In this document: positions 1-7,100 of the stretch, one piece after another
How positions within the stretch are numbered: position 1 is the first letter of the stretch
Layout: every line of letters begins with the position of its first letter
Assembly: GCA_021372185.1 (NCBI GenBank)
Contig: JAJFUY010000020.1
Location: forward strand, 1 to 16,812
DNA from: Chlamydiales bacterium
GTDB lineage: Bacteria > Chlamydiota > Chlamydiia > Chlamydiales > FEN-1388
DNA length: 16,812 bases
Direction of reading: 5' to 3'
The notes under the pieces: generated by a model
Told to the model about the DNA's origin: nothing
The model's input: the letters and a program-made list of their open reading frames with translations, nothing else
Database searches by the model: none
Program-made: the position numbers and the translations under genes

Positions 1-163
1 GAGGGGGATAAATCAAAGCCGATCAACCTTGCTTCATAAGGTGGGTTCGCTCCCTTGATATAATCTCGCGTCGTGAACCCCTAATAAAAAAATTATCGTC
101 GATGGAATAATATGATTTATCGTGTCCCAATCAGCAGAAACTATTAGTTTACACGCCTTGGGA

Positions 164-186
164 TTTAATTCATATAATGAATTAAA
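164..186 (-). terminator. AT-only inverted repeat across the stop codon of the 96-aa gene
   Basis: Perfect 10-base arms (TTTAATTCAT and ATGAATTAAA) are separated by 3 bases. The TAA stop of the minus-strand gene lies inside one arm. The stem is only A/T pairs plus one G-C, and no clear U-tract follows, so it is at best a weak terminator or mRNA 3'-end hairpin. Confidence 0.25.
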
Positions 187-455
187 GCTATAATTTTTCT
201 TGCAGCTGTTATGCAAGTACCAACATCTTCACTTTGATACCCATTTCTAGCCATTAAATCAAATTTTTGTTTTAATTCATGCAAGTTAGGGTATTTCACA
301 AATAAAGTATTGATTGCCGTGTGGCAATTACGTGCATCAACTATGTGCTGAAGTCTTCGGCCCGCAGAATCAACGCTCTTGTGAGCATTGCGTCGTACCC
401 AAGTATCATTCATTTCTTGCACTTCGCGCTCGCGCTTACATCCACCTGGCTGCAT
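165..455 (-). CDS. Small hypothetical protein (96 aa), second gene of a two-gene unit
   Basis: Not recognised. The start (ATG at 455) is supported by the sequence TAAGAGG about 8 bases upstream. The TAA of that Shine-Dalgarno-like sequence is the stop codon of the upstream gene, so the two genes are tightly linked and probably translationally coupled. The product is soluble-looking and basic at the N-terminus (KREREVQ, WVRRNAHKS), with helical stretches and cysteines at residues 6, 44 and 81 or so; there is no signal peptide or membrane segment. It could also start at the internal Met of MNDTWVRR, but the ribosome-binding site favours the longer form. Function is unknown. The coupling suggests that it acts with the membrane protein encoded just upstream. 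Confidence 0.6.
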   Translation of the reverse strand: MQPGGCKREREVQEMNDTWVRRNAHKSVDSAGRRLQHIVDARNCHTAINTLFVKYPNLHELKQKFDLMARNGYQSEDVGTCITAARKIIALIHYMN

Positions 456-467
456 TACTTTGGCCTC

Positions 468-1565
468 TTACATTTTGTTAAACTTTCGTTTTTTATTAGA
501 CTGGGCAGCAATACGCTCGCTATGTCTTTTTTCCTTTTGGCCATCATTCACTTTTTTCTCGCTTTCAACATGCATAGCGTGCATTTTTCTGTCGGTAAGC
601 GCTTGCACAACGGCTTTGGCACGCACTTCATTGTTGGTTAATTCATGCTCAGCGGCTTCTAAAGTAAGTTGAGCCACGCCTACGTTAAATGGTAAACGAT
701 TATGAAGCCAGTCTCTTTTTTTCAGCGCATCAAAGCGCTCTTTTAGTTGTACAATTTCATGTGCCATGTCTTCAGAAAGTAATCCAAGCTTTTTATCTGC
801 AATGGCAGTCACTCTTGCATGAACTTTTATAGCCTGAGGAATTTGTAAGATTCTTGGCTTTGCGCTTTTTGCAAAAGCAATTGTTCTTTGCTTTATTATG
901 TCTTTTTGTTCTTGTTTTAAAGGAACATTTCGCTGTACTTCTACATTCTTGAACTCACGAAATGGACCTAAAGGTAACTGCGATATGCTTATATGCACGT
1001 TATTATTTTGTGTACCCCCTCCACCTACTACAGGATAGCCATAGGGGTAGCGACATGAGTTATAGAGCAAAAAGATGCCATACATCGCTCCAAGACCAAC
1101 CCCGCCGACAGTTATTCTCTTTACAAAGCTGGGCGTAGTGTAGCCAAGAGCCGATGAAATCCAGGGGCCAAATATCATTCCTAAAGTAGCATCGTAGATG
1201 GTGTCAGCTGCTCCCCCAATAGCCTCTCCTGCACTTGCCAATATGCCCGGGCCATGCTCTGTTGCTGCATTGACAACAGGGGTAACCACTTTTTGGTGCA
1301 GAATATTTTCTGCTACTTTTACACCAATGACTCCAGCTACACCTGCTGCACCTACCATAGCCGTCTTTTTCATGGTAGAAGTTTGAGTTGGGGTTTGTGG
1401 CTGTGGAGCTTGAGCTTGTGGTGGTGTTGGCGCATGTAAGGCCGCTAAAACAGCTGGGTCTACAGGATGCACCGGATCTTCATTACGGTATGAATGTTCT
1501 TGAACATACCTATTTAATGCTGCCTCTGGAGCTGATGGCTGCCAGCCTGTTTTAAACCATGACAT
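468..1565 (-). CDS. Hypothetical membrane-associated protein with glycine-zipper segments and basic C-terminal tail (365 aa)
   Basis: Not recognised. The start at ATG 1565 (MSWFKTGWQP) has an AGGAGG seven bases upstream, which beats the 13-codon longer reading. Visible parts are: residues 1-40 polar; 44-64 a Pro/Gln/Thr linker (PTPPQAQAPQPQTPTQTS); 69-83 a Gly/Ala-rich hydrophobic stretch (VGAAGVAGVIGV); 125-142 a second hydrophobic patch; 151-169 a likely transmembrane helix with GxxxG-like spacing (ITVGGVGLGAMYGIFLLY); 180-184 a Gly run; 205-365 highly charged and predicted helical or coiled coil. It ends in a basic cluster (NKKRKFNKM). There is no Sec signal peptide. The architecture (linker, membrane-inserting hairpin, charged tail) resembles many unclassified secreted or inclusion-membrane proteins of intracellular bacteria, but that is only inference. 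It heads an operon with the 96-aa gene. Confidence 0.75.
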   Translation of the reverse strand: MSWFKTGWQPSAPEAALNRYVQEHSYRNEDPVHPVDPAVLAALHAPTPPQAQAPQPQTPTQTSTMKKTAMVGAAGVAGVIGVKVAENILHQKVVTPVVNAATEHGPGILASAGEAIGGAADTIYDATLGMIFGPWISSALGYTTPSFVKRITVGGVGLGAMYGIFLLYNSCRYPYGYPVVGGGGTQNNNVHISISQLPLGPFREFKNVEVQRNVPLKQEQKDIIKQRTIAFAKSAKPRILQIPQAIKVHARVTAIADKKLGLLSEDMAHEIVQLKERFDALKKRDWLHNRLPFNVGVAQLTLEAAEHELTNNEVRAKAVVQALTDRKMHAMHVESEKKVNDGQKEKRHSERIAAQSNKKRKFNKM

Positions 1566-1688
1566 ACTTTCCTCCTGTAGAATATAACTAATTTTTGTAC
1601 CCATTTGCAGATAATAAATCCACCTAAATTTTTTAGAGTTACAAAATTTTCAGAACATGATATCTCTCATCAAAAATTGGTGTGCATT

Positions 1689-2336
1689 ATGATGCCCTTA
1701 GGCGATGACAACTCAAATGAAAAATCGTTTCCACTTATCAACTACCTCCTGATTGCATTAAATTGCCTCTTCTTCTTTGTTGAGATGAATGGCGGAGAAG
1801 CTTTTGTAGAAAAATGGGCGTTTGTGCCAGACAGGTTTATAGCTCATCCTGGAAGCGAATGGCTGACTCTTTTTAGCTCTATGTTTATGCATGCCGGCTT
1901 AGCTCACCTTGGCGGTAACATGTTGTATTTATGGATATTTGGTGATAACGTAGAAGACCGCTTAGGAAAAATCCCCTACCTTGTATTCTACCTCGTATGT
2001 GGCCTTGGAGCCACTTTAGCGCAAACTCTTGTTGACCCGCATTCAAGCATACCCAACGTTGGTGCCTCAGGAGCCATTGCAGGCGTACTTGGAGCCTACA
2101 TTTTTATGTATCCCCAGTCTCGCGTAAATGTACTCATGGGAAGAAGCGTTGTACCTATGTCGGCCCTCATCGTAATAGGCTTTTGGTTCTTACTACAGTT
2201 TTCAAGTGGTATCTCATCACTCTACTCAACAAGCTCTGAAGGCGGCGTTGCCTACATGGCCCACGTAGGGGGCTTTTTAAGCGGCCTCATGATCGCCATA
2301 TTCCTCTCCAAAATCACCCCCCCACAAAAAGGGTAA
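1689..2336 (+). CDS. Rhomboid family intramembrane serine protease (215 aa)
   Basis: Inner-membrane protease that cleaves transmembrane substrates within the bilayer. Using the ATG at 1689 (MMPLGDDNS, matching the usual MIPLxDDN opening of this subfamily), the catalytic serine is S127 in VGASGAIAG and the catalytic histidine is H192 in AHVGGFLSG. The oxyanion-side residues are H73 and N77 in HLGGNMLYLW. About six to seven hydrophobic segments are visible, starting at residues 14-31. Length fits compact bacterial rhomboids. The frame stays open up to an ATG at 1605, but the additional residues look non-homologous; neither start has a strong Shine-Dalgarno sequence. It is divergent from the hypothetical pair on its left and ends 13 bases before a large hairpin. 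The substrate cannot be inferred. Confidence 0.93.
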   Translation: MMPLGDDNSNEKSFPLINYLLIALNCLFFFVEMNGGEAFVEKWAFVPDRFIAHPGSEWLTLFSSMFMHAGLAHLGGNMLYLWIFGDNVEDRLGKIPYLVFYLVCGLGATLAQTLVDPHSSIPNVGASGAIAGVLGAYIFMYPQSRVNVLMGRSVVPMSALIVIGFWFLLQFSSGISSLYSTSSEGGVAYMAHVGGFLSGLMIAIFLSKITPPQKG

Positions 2337-2348
2337 CAATTAACTCTC

Positions 2349-2449
2349 AACGATAAAAACAGGATAAAACGATAGAAACGATAAAAAAACAAATAAAAAT
2401 ATACTTTTGTATTCTATCGTTCTTATCGTTTTATCCTGTTTTTATCGTT
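2349..2449. repeat. Long inverted repeat of ACGATA-type units, probable rhomboid terminator
   Basis: Two 35-base arms (2349-2383 and 2415-2449) are complementary at 33 of 35 positions around a 31-base loop. Each arm itself contains repeated AACGATA/AGGATAA units of 8-10 bases. It begins 13 bases after the rhomboid stop and ends before the mazEF promoter, so it probably isolates the two transcription units. The downstream T-rich stretch (TTTTAATTTTG) is compatible with intrinsic termination, but the stem is much longer and poorer in GC than a normal terminator. Confidence 0.8.
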
Positions 2450-2481
2450 TTAATTTTGTGAAAAGGGCCGTTACCTTTCGC

Positions 2482-2511
2482 TTGACGGATAAAGAATAAA
2501 ATGTATATACT
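2482..2511 (+). promoter_or_regulatory. Sigma-70-type promoter of mazEF
   Basis: TTGACG (2482-2487) and TATACT (2506-2511) are separated by 18 bases and lie just upstream of the mazE ribosome-binding site GAGAGG (2527-2532). The -10 box is embedded in a palindrome, which fits the autoregulation usual for this toxin-antitoxin family. Confidence 0.75.
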
Positions 2512-2523
2512 ATGTATATACAT
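2501..2523. promoter_or_regulatory. Palindromic operator over the mazEF -10 box
   Basis: Perfect 9-base arms ATGTATATA (2501-2509) and TATATACAT (2515-2523) are separated by 5 bases. The palindrome overlaps the -10 element and probable transcription start. In this family the antitoxin, alone or with the toxin, represses its own operon by binding such sites; assignment of MazE as the binder is inference. Confidence 0.65.
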
Positions 2524-2538
2524 CAAGAGAGGTAACGC

Positions 2539-2772
2539 ATGCAATCACACGTGAAAAAATGGGGGAACAGCCTTGGCGTACGCATCCCCGCGCCCCTAGC
2601 AAAGAAGCTAAACCTCCATGAGGGCAGTTCAGTTTTGCTTGAAATTGACCAAGGACGACTTATAGTGCAGCCGCCTAAGTATGACCTAGAAACAATGCTT
2701 GGAGAAATAACCCCTAAAAATCAACACCATCTGATGCTCGATGATAAGGCAAGAGGGGCAGAAGAGTGGTAA
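2539..2772 (+). CDS. mazE: MazE-type antitoxin (AbrB/SpoVT fold, 77 aa)
   Basis: Labile antitoxin that binds and neutralises the MazF ribonuclease and represses the operon. The N-terminal half has the classic swapped-hairpin AbrB/MazE signature: KKWGNSLGVRIPAPLAKKLNLHEGSSVLLEIDQGRLIV (given here as positions 6-43, key residues W8, G9, N10, S11, R15, P17). The acidic/flexible tail (residues 45-77) is the region that in MazE proteins wraps around the toxin. Ribosome-binding site GAGAGG lies 6 bases before the ATG. The stop codon lies 7 bases inside the start of mazF, a coupling typical of toxin-antitoxin pairs. Length is close to the E. coli protein (82 aa). Confidence 0.9.
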   Translation: MQSHVKKWGNSLGVRIPAPLAKKLNLHEGSSVLLEIDQGRLIVQPPKYDLETMLGEITPKNQHHLMLDDKARGAEEW

Positions 2773-3098
2773 AATACACACCAAAACGCGGCGACATAGT
2801 GTGGCTAGAATTTGATCCTCAGGCGGGAAAAGAAATTCAAAAAACAAGACCGGCAGTGGTAATTTCGCCCTATCAATACAACCTTAAAACGCAGCTTGGG
2901 CTTTTCATGCCCATCACAAGCCAAATTAAGGGCTACCCCTTTGAGGTTGTCATTGACTTACCTAAGATACACGGAGCTGTGCTTACAGACCAAATCCGAT
3001 CCCTCGACTGGCACGCGCGCAAGGCAAAATTTGTTACCGCATTGCCAATTGAAACCATGGATGAAATTCTCGCAAAATTACATGTCTTACTTGATTGA
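2766..3098 (+). CDS. mazF: MazF-type mRNA interferase toxin (110 aa)
   Basis: Sequence-specific endoribonuclease of the PemK/MazF family that cleaves mRNA when the antitoxin is degraded. Start is GTG at 2766, with GAGGGG (2753-2758) seven bases upstream; it overlaps mazE by 7 bases. Family landmarks are GDIVWLEFDPQAGKEIQKTRPAVVIS from residue 9 (shown by key residues G9, D10, D17, P18, G21, E23, R28, P29), then T51 in MPITSQIKGYPFEV and the C-terminal LTDQIRSLDWHAR block. R28 and T51 correspond to the catalytic Arg and Thr of E. coli MazF, so the toxin looks intact. Length matches the family (about 110). It converges on a MASE1 gene 9 bases further on. Confidence 0.92.
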   Translation: MVKYTPKRGDIVWLEFDPQAGKEIQKTRPAVVISPYQYNLKTQLGLFMPITSQIKGYPFEVVIDLPKIHGAVLTDQIRSLDWHARKAKFVTALPIETMDEILAKLHVLLD

Positions 3099-3107
3099 TG
3101 TAATGAG

Positions 3108-4013
3108 TTAGCAGCGCTCTTCAGCGACAATCGCTGAGACAAGTAGGCCTGTTATGAGAGTTGTTTCGATGAACATCACCAGCACAAGTAGGGGCGTGTG
3201 CGGATAGGCTACATTGTAAGAGCCATAGCCTAGAGTGGTCGCGGCAATTGTAACCCCAGAAATGAGCAAGCCTGATACCGTAGTTCCATGAAAGCCAAAT
3301 CTTATAGCCACCCAAATACTTAAGGGAAAGTAAAGATAGGCCGCTGGGTATTGCTTTGTAAAAATAAAAAGCAAACTTATGGCTGTAAATGAGGCTAGAA
3401 GGCCTAACAATTCTTCCTTATAGTCTGTAAAGCTGATGCTGAATTTGCGTAAAGACCAGACAAGTAAAAGTGGGGTAAAGATCAAAATTCCCATGCAATC
3501 GCCAATCCAAAATGTGAACCACGAATAGGCAATTTTTGATGGCTCTAAAGAGCCATACAGATAAAGCGTAACCACTCCTACTGTGGGAGCAATCATACAG
3601 GTGAGAAAGCCGCCACCAAGTAAGAATACAACGACATCTTTGATAGTCTTAAAATAGCTTTTAGATGAATAGCGGCGCATAAAGTAGTTCCCGACTAAGC
3701 CTTGAGCCAGTGACCCTAGCGAAATAATTGTAGCAGCAGCTAGTGGGCCAAAAAAGCTTGTACCGGCCATGTAGATGTGAAAGGCGTTGTAACAGAAGTT
3801 GCCAAAAAAGACTCCCGGCCAACAACGAGCGCCAAAAAGCAAAAATGCAGCAAGAGAAAAACCTGTTGCGGGCCATACCGCAGAAAATTGTAAAGGCAGT
3901 GCTGGAATACCCAGCATACGTCCGGCTTCAGCGTTTGCCAAAATGATAATCGCAAGCAACACGTTTAAAAGCCAACGAAAATGGCCAGCTTGCATTTTGG
4001 TTATATAACTCAT
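3108..4013 (-). CDS. MASE1-domain integral membrane protein without output domain (301 aa)
   Basis: MASE1 is a membrane-embedded sensory domain usually found N-terminal to histidine kinase, PAS, GGDEF or EAL domains; its ligand is not established. Start ATG 4013 has GAGG six bases upstream; a TTG twelve bases earlier is less likely. About eight hydrophobic helices are visible. Family-like blocks are VWPATGFSLAAFLLFG (46-61) with WPGVFFGNF, and WIGDCMGILIFTPLLLVW (169-186). The protein ends SAIVAEERC, just where the linker into a PAS or kinase domain normally starts. It is therefore either a stand-alone MASE1 protein or the remnant of a sensor that lost its output part. The stop lies 9 bases from the convergent mazF stop. 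No kinase or GGDEF sequence occurs on the other side. Confidence 0.85.
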   Translation of the reverse strand: MSYITKMQAGHFRWLLNVLLAIIILANAEAGRMLGIPALPLQFSAVWPATGFSLAAFLLFGARCWPGVFFGNFCYNAFHIYMAGTSFFGPLAAATIISLGSLAQGLVGNYFMRRYSSKSYFKTIKDVVVFLLGGGFLTCMIAPTVGVVTLYLYGSLEPSKIAYSWFTFWIGDCMGILIFTPLLLVWSLRKFSISFTDYKEELLGLLASFTAISLLFIFTKQYPAAYLYFPLSIWVAIRFGFHGTTVSGLLISGVTIAATTLGYGSYNVAYPHTPLLVLVMFIETTLITGLLVSAIVAEERC

Positions 4014-4114
4014 ACACCACCTCAAAAAACTCTGTATCTTCTTTTTGAGATTTTTTTACGAGAAATTTTTTAATAGCGTCGATAATCGAATAGGTACGAC
4101 GTAGCTGATTTTCT

Positions 4115-4136
4115 CTTATTCTTATTCTTGATCTTA
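4115..4136. repeat. TTCTTA-type simple repeat related to the one at 15933-16012
   Basis: The segment is CTTATTC repeated, followed by CTTGATCTTA. Apart from one extra T it matches 15936-15954, and its units recur in reverse complement at 15988-16009. Both occurrences lie downstream of the 3' ends of minus-strand genes and adjoin hairpins. Confidence 0.6.
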
Positions 4137-4173
4137 TGAGCCTTTTGCAAAACTTGCAAAAGGCTCATAAGAT
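4131..4173 (-). terminator. 20-bp perfect hairpin after the glucan synthase gene
   Basis: Arms 4131-4150 and 4154-4173 are perfectly complementary around a 3-base loop (AAC on the plus strand). The hairpin starts 6 bases beyond the stop codon of the 4180-13278 gene. The stem contains GAGCC and TTTTGCAA. No U-tract follows in the minus direction, so termination may be helped by the length of the stem alone; it could also protect the 3' end of the transcript. It lies between two minus-strand genes and so separates them. Confidence 0.7.
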
Positions 4174-4179
4174 TAAAAA

Positions 4180-7100
4180 TTACTGCAATACGATATGCAC
4201 TACGTGCGTTTGACCATCATCCACTAACGGAATATCCTGTCCATCAAGCTGCGTTCCATCCAATGTGACCACGCTCTTACCCCGAGACACATGCTCTGGG
4301 TTTTCTACTTCAATTTCATACACCGCACTCTTGTATTTGTAGCGGATCTTGTAGCCATCCCAAGCCTTGGGAATGCAGCAGTTAATGCTAAACGTGTTTC
4401 CGCGAAGCGTGAAGCCTAAAATTTCTTCTAGCCAGATTCTGTACATCCAGGCACTAGACCCTGTATACCACGACCAGCCACCACGACCTACTTGCCCTGC
4501 AAGGTCATAGACATCACCTGCTAGCACATAGGGTTCTATTTTGTAGACATCGGTTTGGCTTACACTTTGAGTATGAAGCCCTGGGTGCATCATCTGGATG
4601 AGCTCTACAGCTCTATCTCCATCGCCCATTCTTGCAAAGGCCATTGCAAGCCATAATGAGCCATGGGTGTACTGTCCACCATTTTCTCGCACACCAGGAG
4701 GATACCCTTTGATATAGCCTGGGTCTTCAGTTGTTTTATCAAAAGGAGGTGTAAGTAAGAGAACCACCTTTTCTTGCACCTTAACAAGCCGTTCATAGGC
4801 TGATTGAAGGGCAATTTTGCTTCTGGCGGGCTCACCTGCATTTGATATCACAGACCATGATTGGGCAAGAGAGTCAATAACAGCCTCTTGGCTCTTACTT
4901 GAACCAAGGGGCGCTCCATTATCATAATAGGCTCTTCTATACCAGGCTCCATCCCAAGCTGTAGCCTCTATGGCACTGGCTAAACGTTCAGCATCTACCA
5001 CATATCTATCGATTACTTCTTTTGTGGCAATTGGGCTTATAAGCTCAATATAATCATGCAGCACATGAATAATAAACCACGCAAGCCAGACACTTTCGCC
5101 GATTCCTAAAACCCCCACACGGTTCATACCATCATTCCAGTCGCCACCGCCAATTAAAGGAAGGCCATGTTTTCCGGCTGTGAGGCCTTTTTCGATTGAT
5201 CTTCTGCAGTGTTCTAAGAGCGATGCCTTTTCTTGAGATACTTCAGGAGTAGAAAAAATTTCATGCTCATCTTCTGTAAGCACTGGCGCGCTGAGAAACG
5301 GAATTTGTTCATCTAAGATAGCCCTATCACCTGTTGTCCTTACATACTGCGCGGTAATAAACGGCAGCCATAAAAGGTCATCAGAAAAACGGGTACGTAC
5401 CCCGCTACCTGTCACAGGATCCCACCAGTGTTGCACATCCCCTTCTATAAACTGACGAGCTGCGGCTCGTAGTATTTGCTGTCGAGCAAGTTCTGGACGA
5501 GAATAGACAAGCCCCATAACATCCTGTAACTGGTCTCTAAAGCCATAGGCTCCGCTTGATTGATAAAACCCACTTCTACCCCAAATACGGCAGCTTAAAT
5601 TTTGATACGGTAGCCAGTTATTTAGCGCAAAATTTGTCTGTAAATCAGGAACTTCAACCTGGACTGACTCCACAAACCCATTCCACCAGGCATGTGTAGA
5701 TGCTAAAAGCGCTTCAATTTTTTCACGTGATTGACACTCTTTAACCAGGTCTTTTGCCTCTTGTATGCCGCTTACAGCATACCCTAATACAAAAAACACA
5801 TCTTCCGTCGCCCCCGGCTTTAACACAAGTGATACCTGAAGGCTTGCGCATGGGTCAAACCCAGCTCCTGTATGATTAGAAAGCCCTCGTCTTTTTAAAG
5901 CTGCGGGATTTGCCATGGTGCCATTTCTACCAATAAACTCTGTCCTATCTCCAGTATGAGATGAACAGGCAGGAATTGATGTGGCAAACGCTACAGCTTT
6001 AGTAAAGGTTGAATTATAGGCATTGGTAGCAAAAAGCGCTTGCTGGTCGCTATTCCAGTCAGTCACAATATGCATCTGAGTCTGTTCTTTATTGCCTCCC
6101 ATAACAATATCCTGATGGGATGTTATGGTTAGATACCGCGTTAGATTTGAGCTATTATGAAGTGTCAGCTTTTGGATGCGTACAGGTTTTCCACCTGATT
6201 CATCCATAGGAACAAATATGAGAAGCTCTTGCTCAATACCATGGCTATTATGCTCGAAACGGCTAAAGCCCTTTCCATGAGAAATTCGATACGCATCAAG
6301 CTCTCTAATAGGAGCGGGTGTTGGCGACCAAAAGGTACCGCTAATTTCATCTCTAATATAAATAGCATCTGCAATGGGGTTTGAAACGGGGTCGTTAGAC
6401 CAAGGCGTGAGACGATTAGACTGACTATTATCAAACCAGCTGGTGCCATTTCCGGCTTCTGTTACAAGTGTACCAAATTTAGCATTGGCAATGACATTTA
6501 TCCATGGAGCCGGCGTCACCGTCTCAGGACCCAAGTAGATACTATACACCTTGCCATCAGGGCTATAGCCACCAAGGCCATTAAAGTAAGGAAGCTCTAA
6601 GAAGGGCAACTCACGAGACACCGGCTCTTCAACCCTACCACGAATGACAAGTGGTGATGGATAGTGCGTTGCAGGAAGGGGCGATACAAGCTGCTGTCTT
6701 AAAGATCCTCGCGCAGCTATTAAAAACACGCTTGCAACAGAAAGAACAAGCGTGAGCTCAGCCTCTGGCAGTGTATGAATATTGTGGAGATATACTCCCC
6801 CTTTGCCATTTGGTTCAACTTTTACGCCATGATTTTGAATAAGCCTCTGTAGCTGGTCATGAAGCGGGTTCTCGTAGCCAATATCTTCTTCATTTAAAAT
6901 GAGAAGGTCTACCACAAGACCTCTTGAGCGCCAAAACGCATGAGCAAGCACCATCTGCTTCACTAAAATGATATCATAGGCATCATCTACACTTACCACT
7001 ACAAGCGGCACATCTCCTGATATGCCATATTTCCATAACTCTGACTGGCCAAGTGTATTAACTTCTAACCTATCAGGTGAGGCTCTTAGCTGCTTGTGAG

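Noticed and set aside
34..216. 60-codon minus-strand open frame
   Set aside because: It overlaps the end of the better supported 96-aa gene, lacks a ribosome-binding site and shows no recognisable protein pattern.
321..672. Plus-strand hydrophobic open frames opposite the hypothetical pair
   Set aside because: Antisense shadows of genes that have good ribosome-binding sites; their Phe/Leu/His-rich composition is the expected antisense of Lys/Glu-rich coding.
4014..4025. TTG start giving a MASE1 protein four residues longer
   Set aside because: It lies on the GAGG ribosome-binding sequence that serves ATG 4013.
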